A stretch of 38,361 bases of DNA, taken from Prosthecobacter debontii. Lineage in GTDB: Bacteria > Verrucomicrobiota > Verrucomicrobiia > Verrucomicrobiales > Akkermansiaceae. The stretch's first letter is position 1. The number at the start of each line of letters is the position of its first letter. Of the stretch, positions 33,699 through 38,361 are shown piece after piece. A program made the position numbers and the translations under genes. Location of the stretch: contig CAMCBV010000029.1 of the NCBI GenBank assembly GCA_945873125.1, forward strand, positions 1 to 38,361. The letters run 5' to 3'. The notes below the pieces were generated by a model. It was not told the DNA's origin. It ran no database searches and saw only the letters and a list, made by a program, of their open reading frames with translations.

Positions 33699-35465
33699 TC
33701 AATCTAACAGATCCGGATAGCACCGCTTGGCCAGCTCCAAACTCATGTCGAGAATTCTTTGTGAACGGGATTCTCTCAATGCATTCTCCGCGAGGGCGTG
33801 ACATTGTCCGTAATTTAGGGAACGAATCACTTGCCCGACTTTCGGAAGAGTTTTTGGTGAAACTGAAAGCTCTTCCACACCCAATCCCAACAACAAAGGA
33901 GTAAGGCGTATATCACCCGCCATCTCGCCGCACACACCCGTCCAGATACCCTGCGATTCACCAGCTTCGACCGTGCGCTTGATCAAACGGATCACCGCCG
34001 GATGAGTCGGTCTGTAAAGATCAGCGACATGCGGGTTCACGCGATCCACTGCCACGGTGTATTGAATCAAATCATTGGTTCCGATCGAAAAGAAATCGAC
34101 ATGCGGAGCGAGTAAATCCGCACAAACCGCCGCGGAAGGAACTTCGATCATCACACCCACGGGAATTTTTTCATTAAACGCAATTCCCTCGGAACTCAAT
34201 TCATCCATGCAACGATTGAGCATTTCACGAGCACGAAGTAGCTCGGACAAGCCGGAGACAAGAGGAAACATCACGGCAAGTTTCCCATGCGCACTGGCGC
34301 GCAAGATCGCTCGCAGCTGATCTCGGAACATCGCTGGGCGTGACAGGGATACCCGGATTCCACGCCATCCGAGGAATGGATTCGGCTCTGGCTCGGTCAA
34401 TGGCTCGATCGGAAGCTTGTCGCCGCCGGCATCCAAGGTGCGAATGATCACGATCTCGCCGTCCACAGCTTTCGCAACTCGCTGATAAGCGGCTTCCTGT
34501 TCATTCTCATCAGGCATTTCGTTGCCGTTCAACAACAAGAACTCTGTCCGATAAAGACCCACTCCTTTGGCCCCGCTTTCCCTGACCTGATGAAGCTCCT
34601 CGAGAAACTCGATGTTTGCCGACAAAGTGATAACTCGACCGTCGTTCGTTTCGGTCGCTTCGTTTTTCCGAGCATCAAGTTCATTGCTTTGCTTCTGCTT
34701 CTCAGCTGCTAGGATGGCGTATTTTTCCAACGTCTCGGGCGTTGGATTCAAAATCAATTTTCCCGAGTACCCGTCGATCACCGCTGGCGTCAGTGCGGTC
34801 ACTTGAATCACGGACACCTCAAGCCCGACCACTGCGGGAATTCCGAACGAGCGGGCAAGAATCGCCGTATGCGAGTTCACACTTCCCTGCTCGGTTACAA
34901 AACCCAACAGATGCCTGCGGTTCATCGATGCGGTATCGGACGGCGACAAATCATAGGCCAAAAGAATATGTGTTCCGTCCGGGGCCTTATGACCGCTATC
35001 CTCATCAATCTGGAAATTTCGCAATACCCGCTGTGACACGTCTTCAATATCAGCCGTGCGCTCACGCAGATACGCATCGGGAATCCGGCGCATCGCCTCC
35101 AGGAAATTTTGCATCACCGCATAGAAAGCGTATTCAGCATTCTGCTGACGTTTCTCAATCGCGGACATGACGCGATCAATCAGCGATTTATCCTCAAGCA
35201 ACATCACATGAGCCTCGAAAATCTCACTCTCGGAATTTCCAGCCAACGACTCCAAACGATTCTGCAAATCGCTCAACTGTTTCTTGGTGATATCCACCGC
35301 ATTCCTAAATCGTGACTGCTCCTCCGCAACCTGACCCTCTGGAATTTCATAAATCTCGGGAGCTGAAAAGCCACGCGCAATCACATGGATAGGCGCCACC
35401 GCTATACCCGGCGATGCGGGTATCCCGGTGAAGATCAATTCTTCATCTTGTGCGGTTTTTACCAT
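33699..35465 (-). CDS. ptsI: PTS enzyme I (phosphoenolpyruvate-protein phosphotransferase)
   Basis: 588 aa from the ATG at 35465; the frame extends to 35555, but those residues lack family character. EI takes phosphate from PEP and passes it to HPr. The N-terminal part has FTGIPASPGIAVAP, and the phospho-histidine domain has EQGSVNSHTAILARSFGIPAVVG with H199. The PEP-binding barrel includes GLYRTEFLLLN, NPFLGWRGIRVSLSRP and IGTNDLIQY, and the late GVCGEMAGD cysteine is present. There is no N-terminal GAF domain, so it is not the PtsP type. No HPr or EIIA gene is adjacent. It is convergent with rpoN. Confidence 0.94.
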   Translation of the reverse strand: MVKTAQDEELIFTGIPASPGIAVAPIHVIARGFSAPEIYEIPEGQVAEEQSRFRNAVDITKKQLSDLQNRLESLAGNSESEIFEAHVMLLEDKSLIDRVMSAIEKRQQNAEYAFYAVMQNFLEAMRRIPDAYLRERTADIEDVSQRVLRNFQIDEDSGHKAPDGTHILLAYDLSPSDTASMNRRHLLGFVTEQGSVNSHTAILARSFGIPAVVGLEVSVIQVTALTPAVIDGYSGKLILNPTPETLEKYAILAAEKQKQSNELDARKNEATETNDGRVITLSANIEFLEELHQVRESGAKGVGLYRTEFLLLNGNEMPDENEQEAAYQRVAKAVDGEIVIIRTLDAGGDKLPIEPLTEPEPNPFLGWRGIRVSLSRPAMFRDQLRAILRASAHGKLAVMFPLVSGLSELLRAREMLNRCMDELSSEGIAFNEKIPVGVMIEVPSAAVCADLLAPHVDFFSIGTNDLIQYTVAVDRVNPHVADLYRPTHPAVIRLIKRTVEAGESQGIWTGVCGEMAGDIRLTPLLLGLGVEELSVSPKTLPKVGQVIRSLNYGQCHALAENALRESRSQRILDMSLELAKRCYPDLLD

Positions 35466-35552
35466 TCCTTGTTGCTGAATCTGAGCGTTTTCATCAATTC
35501 CGGCAAGGTTGCAAGCTCTAACTCGCACAACTTGCAAAGAGACCCTATACCC

Positions 35553-35591
35553 CAAGATAAAAGCCGTCTTCCCATGAAAGGAAGACGGCTT
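35553..35591 (-). terminator. Rho-independent terminator of glnII
   Basis: On the minus strand AAGCCGTCTTCC pairs perfectly with GGAAGACGGCTT (12 bp) around a 7-nt loop, followed by TTTTATCTTG. It is 31 bp after the glutamine synthetase stop codon. Confidence 0.9.
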
Positions 35592-35621
35592 GAAATGACA
35601 AGTTCCATGTCTGTCGCAACC

Positions 35622-36638
35622 TTATGGAAGCGGGACTTCGGAAATGGTCTTAAGGATGCGTGAAGCGATCTGGTATGGATCACCTTGGGAGTTCGGACGA
35701 CGATCCTCAAGATAACCCTGATACTTGCCGTCTTTCACGAAGCTGTGCGGAACACGGATCGATGCACCACGGTCAGCAACGCCGTAGGAGAACTTGTCGA
35801 TCGACTGAGTCTCATGGAGGCCCGTCAAGCGAAGGTGGTTATCAGGACCGTAAACAGCGATGTGCTCGGCAACATTCTCGGCAAATTTCGCCATGAGCGC
35901 TTCAAAGTATGCCTTACCACCTTTTTCACGAAGATAAGCGGTGGAGAAGTTTGCGTGCATACCGGAACCGTTCCAGTCGCCTTTGATCGGTTTGCAGTGA
36001 TAATCCACGTCGATACCGTATTTCTCACAAAGTCTGTTAAGAAGATAACGGGCAACCCAAATTTGGTCAGCTGCACTCTTGGATCCTTTACCGAAGATCT
36101 GGAATTCCCATTGACCCTTGGCAACCTCGGCGTTGATGCCTTCGTGGTTGATACCCGCATCAATGCAAAGATCAAGGTGCTCGTTAACAATGGTGCGAGC
36201 GATATCACCCACATTTTTGTAGCCAACACCACAGTAGTAAGGACCTTGCGGAGCTGGATATCCGTCTTGTGGGAAGCCGAGCGGCTTACCGTCTTGAACG
36301 AGGAAATACTCCTGTTCGAAGCCGAACCATGCGCCTTCGTCGTCGAGGATGGTGGCTCGTGCGTTGGAAGGGTGCGGAGTGCCGTCGGGCATCATAACTT
36401 CGCACATGACAATCGCTCCATTGCGACGGGTCGTGTCGGGGTAAATAGCGACCGGCTTCAAGACGCAGTCGGAACTACCGCCGGGTGCCTGTTGGGTCGA
36501 GCTGCCGTCGAAGCCCCACTCAGGGAGTTGTTCGAGTTTAGGGAAGGATGCGAATTCCTTAACTTGTGATTTACCGCGGATGTTCGGGACAGGTGTGTAG
36601 CCGTCCAGCCAGAGGTATTCTAATACGTATTTAGCCAT
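35622..36638 (-). CDS. glnII: glutamine synthetase, type II (eukaryote-like)
   Basis: 338 aa from the ATG at 36638 (MAKYVLEYLWLDG); an upstream in-frame start at 36701 adds non-family residues. It is much shorter than GlnA (about 470 aa). It has the GSII signatures WGFDGSSTQQAPGGSSDC, ARATILDDEGAWFGFEQEYF, GPYYCGVGYKN and KGDWNGSGMHANFST, and a late ADRGASIRVP. It makes glutamine from glutamate, ammonia and ATP in the cytoplasm. A consensus sigma-54 promoter lies upstream and a strong terminator downstream, so it is probably a single-gene nitrogen-regulated unit. Confidence 0.95.
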   Translation of the reverse strand: MAKYVLEYLWLDGYTPVPNIRGKSQVKEFASFPKLEQLPEWGFDGSSTQQAPGGSSDCVLKPVAIYPDTTRRNGAIVMCEVMMPDGTPHPSNARATILDDEGAWFGFEQEYFLVQDGKPLGFPQDGYPAPQGPYYCGVGYKNVGDIARTIVNEHLDLCIDAGINHEGINAEVAKGQWEFQIFGKGSKSAADQIWVARYLLNRLCEKYGIDVDYHCKPIKGDWNGSGMHANFSTAYLREKGGKAYFEALMAKFAENVAEHIAVYGPDNHLRLTGLHETQSIDKFSYGVADRGASIRVPHSFVKDGKYQGYLEDRRPNSQGDPYQIASRILKTISEVPLP

Positions 36639-36730
36639 TTTAGTTGTTGTTTTATTCGGGTTAGCGATTGGTTTTGCAGTGAAGCAGGCACAAAAAAACA
36701 TCTGACGGCTTCACCGACAAGAAATTTAAA

Positions 36731-36745
36731 GCAAAATGCGTGCCA
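36731..36745 (-). promoter_or_regulatory. sigma-54 promoter of glnII
   Basis: On the minus strand TGGCACGCATTTTGC matches the consensus TGGCACG-N4-TTGC at every defined base, with GG and GC exactly 10 nt apart. It is followed by T-rich sequence. The expected start is near 36719, giving a leader of about 80 nt. Confidence 0.88.
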
Positions 36746-36782
36746 TTTGAGCAATTTTTGGCATTTTTGCCTAACGAGCATA

Positions 36783-36815
36783 GTATAGGACTTATGTGTC
36801 CTAAAGGACCTATAC
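36783..36815. repeat. GTATAGG hairpin repeat (family C)
   Basis: GTATAGG and CCTATAC flank ACTTATGTGTCCTAAAGGA, which itself has GTCC/GGAC complementarity. Related text is inserted in purL at about 31000. It lies about 38 bp upstream of the sigma-54 promoter of glnII, between glnII and divergent pyrC. AT-rich family B sequence (about 36837-36877) follows. Confidence 0.6.
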
Positions 36816-36881
36816 TCACCAGATTTCACACCCCTTAATTTGAGCTTTGAGATTTGAGATTTAAAAATTAAGATTTGGTGC

Positions 36882-38162
36882 ATGAACCTGCTTCTGCGCA
36901 ACGCACGCATTGCCTCCGAATCCTCGCCCGACCTCCTTTCAGCAGATGTTCTGATCGTCGATGGAGTGATTCAAAAAATCGCCAAAGGCATTTCCGCAGC
37001 AGAGGGAACAAAGGTCATCGACTGTAAAAACCAGATTCTCTGCCCGGCATTTTTCGATGCCCACGTCCATTTCCGCGAGCCTGGCCAAGAACATAAGGAA
37101 AACATCGCCAGCGGATCGGAATCGGCTATCAACGGCGGAATCACCGGTATCGTCATGATGCCGAACACCTCACCCTCCCTCGATTCTGGAGCATCGGTCA
37201 GCGCCGTGCTCGAATCAGGAAAACGCAACTCCCGAATCCCCATCTACACTTCCGGCTGCGTCACAAAGGGCCGTGAAGGCAAGGAAATGGCGGGAATTGA
37301 CGGCATGCGCGTTGCCGGAGTGAAAATGCTCACGGATGATGGCGATACCACCCTGAACTCGTCGGTGCTCTACCGCGCGATGCAATACGCCTCGGAGTTT
37401 GGCATGTTCTTCGCCTCTCACTGCGAAGTCCCGGAACTTGCCGGTCCGCGTGCGCTCAACGACGGACCCACAGCCTACAAACTCGGCATCGCCGGATCCC
37501 CTGCCTGCGCCGAGGAAATCATCATCGACCGCGACATCCGCCTAGCCCACGCCACCGGTGCCCACATCCACATCCAGCACGTTTCCTCGAAAATGGGCAT
37601 GGAAACCATCCGCTGGTGGAAATCCCGCGGCGATGTCAAAGTCACTGCCGAGGTTTCTCCCCACCACCTTCTCTTCACCGACAAGGACATCGGAGATTTC
37701 GATACCCACTACAAAATGAACCCGCCCTTGCGCGGCAAAGCCGATAACGAAGCCCTACTAGAAGGACTACTCGACGGCACCTTCGACCTGATCGCCACCG
37801 ATCACGCTCCCCATAGCCCTTTCGAAAAATCCCAAGACTTTGTTTCCGCACCCAACGGCATCACCGGCCTCGATACCGCGGTTGTCTCACTCTACCACTA
37901 CTTCGTCAAAGAAGGAAAATTCGGCTGGGATACGCTGGTGAAAAAATACTCCGCCGAACCACGCCGCCTGATGTCGCTCGACGCCCCAACCATCGCCGAA
38001 GGCCAAACCGCCAATCTCACCCTCTTCAACACCGAGGCCACCTCCACCTTCACCAAGGACTTCATGAAGTCGAAGTCGCAGAACACTCCTTTCCTGAATA
38101 AAACCCTCTCAGGCAGAATCGATCTGGTAGTTCTGGGAGATAAAATTTTGTTAGAGCGGTAG
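36882..38162 (+). CDS. pyrC: dihydroorotase
   Basis: 426 aa, class I (PyrC of the Bacillus/CAD type). It closes carbamoyl-aspartate to dihydroorotate in pyrimidine synthesis. The metal-binding DAHVHFREPG has H61 and H63; MMPNTSPSLDS, ASHCEVPEL and HIQHVSS follow, and DLIATDHAPHSPFEK supplies the late Asp. A C-terminal beta segment (AEGQTANLTLFN) is typical. There is no pyrB in front of it. It diverges from glnII, and the roughly 240-bp gap holds the sigma-54 promoter and repeats. Confidence 0.93.
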   Translation: MNLLLRNARIASESSPDLLSADVLIVDGVIQKIAKGISAAEGTKVIDCKNQILCPAFFDAHVHFREPGQEHKENIASGSESAINGGITGIVMMPNTSPSLDSGASVSAVLESGKRNSRIPIYTSGCVTKGREGKEMAGIDGMRVAGVKMLTDDGDTTLNSSVLYRAMQYASEFGMFFASHCEVPELAGPRALNDGPTAYKLGIAGSPACAEEIIIDRDIRLAHATGAHIHIQHVSSKMGMETIRWWKSRGDVKVTAEVSPHHLLFTDKDIGDFDTHYKMNPPLRGKADNEALLEGLLDGTFDLIATDHAPHSPFEKSQDFVSAPNGITGLDTAVVSLYHYFVKEGKFGWDTLVKKYSAEPRRLMSLDAPTIAEGQTANLTLFNTEATSTFTKDFMKSKSQNTPFLNKTLSGRIDLVVLGDKILLER

Positions 38163-38166
38163 GTTC

Positions 38167-38233
38167 GTTTCGATGAAACGACCGCCTTTCTTGCGCGTCC
38201 GAACAAACCCATCGGTCATTTTATCAAAATGAC
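38167..38233 (+). terminator. two hairpins after pyrC
   Basis: TCGTTTCGATGAAACGA (from about 38166) and GGTCATTTTATCAAAATGACC (about 38214-38234) are perfect stems. Neither is followed by a strong T run, so they may be weak or Rho-assisted terminators. Confidence 0.45.
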
Positions 38234-38263
38234 CCTTGTGTATTAAAACGTGCTATCCTTTCG

Positions 38264-38352
38264 GAGGAAGCGGCGGAGGAGTTCGTATGACCCTTGAACG
38301 CCTGCCGGATGTTCGAATGGTAGCTTGAACACTCCGCCGTCTTCCCCCGTCC
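38264..38352 (+). other. imperfect inverted repeat with a 13-codon reading frame
   Basis: GGAAGCGGCGGAGGAGTTC near the start and GAACACTCCGCCGTCTTCC near the end are imperfect inverted copies. Between them ATGACCCTTGAACGC... (38287) reads MTLERLPDVRMVA then TGA, with GGAGGAG 5-6 bp upstream. It could be a leader peptide for a gene beyond the window, or chance. Confidence 0.3.
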
Positions 38353-38361
38353 AGATCGTGT

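Noticed and set aside
35685..36569. 294-codon open frame on the plus strand opposite glnII
   Set aside because: It is fully antisense to a well-conserved glutamine synthetase that has its own promoter and terminator.
36755..36772. Second sigma-54-like site at TTGGCATTTTTGCC
   Set aside because: The GG and GC are too close together for a -24/-12 promoter; it is a small palindrome.

Overview
This window looks like a core-genome segment of a Verrucomicrobia-type bacterium, probably near Verrucomicrobiales. Four things suggest this: a Rho factor with a long low-complexity N-terminus, an eukaryote-like type II glutamine synthetase, a very long single-chain PurL, and intergenic regions full of short inverted-repeat families (CACGAAT arrays, AAAGAAC arrays, GGGAGG arrays, a GCGGGCGTCCCGCCCGC-type palindrome). 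The envelope is Gram-negative: OpgG, Lnt, a TonB-dependent receptor, periplasmic signal peptides. This placement is inference from gene content; no marker gene was compared. There is no prophage, insertion sequence or CRISPR array.

Layout. 1-9.1 kb: a possible gene tail, an N-acetylmuramoyl-L-alanine amidase, OpgG, a YjdF-type membrane protein, a histidine kinase/NtrC-like regulator pair, and a TonB receptor divergent from the kinase. 9.2-15.4 kb: holA facing leuC, leuD, a HAD-IB phosphatase and lnt, closed by a strong terminator. 15.5-18.4 kb: a Tat-exported M15-like protein, an unknown membrane protein, pgsA and panC. 18.4-22.4 kb (minus strand): rnhB, yraN, tRNA-Leu(CAG), a small HTH-like protein, an FAD oxidoreductase overlapping a YtqB/MnmM-like methyltransferase, and a TPR protein. 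22.7-25.8 kb: an amino-sugar operon (ROK-like kinase, PIG-L deacetylase, nagB). 26.2-31.9 kb: rho and purL. 32.1-38.2 kb: rpoN, ptsI, glnII (glutamine synthetase II) and pyrC.

How the genes work together. The right end forms a nitrogen/PTS neighbourhood. rpoN encodes sigma-54, and glnII has a textbook sigma-54 promoter upstream. rpoN itself has a weaker match. The NtrC-like regulator at 4.2-5.5 kb lacks the GAFTGA sigma-54 contact loop, so it is unlikely to drive those promoters. The FAD oxidoreductase plus methyltransferase pair resembles a split version of the bifunctional tRNA wobble-uridine enzyme MnmC. The operon at 22.7 kb would deacetylate and deaminate amino sugars without a recognisable NagA.

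The most unusual signal is the behaviour of the repeats. Several families form long inverted arms around unrelated 20-230 bp centres. In purL, four different repeat-like segments lie in frame inside the coding sequence, at what appear to be loops or linkers.
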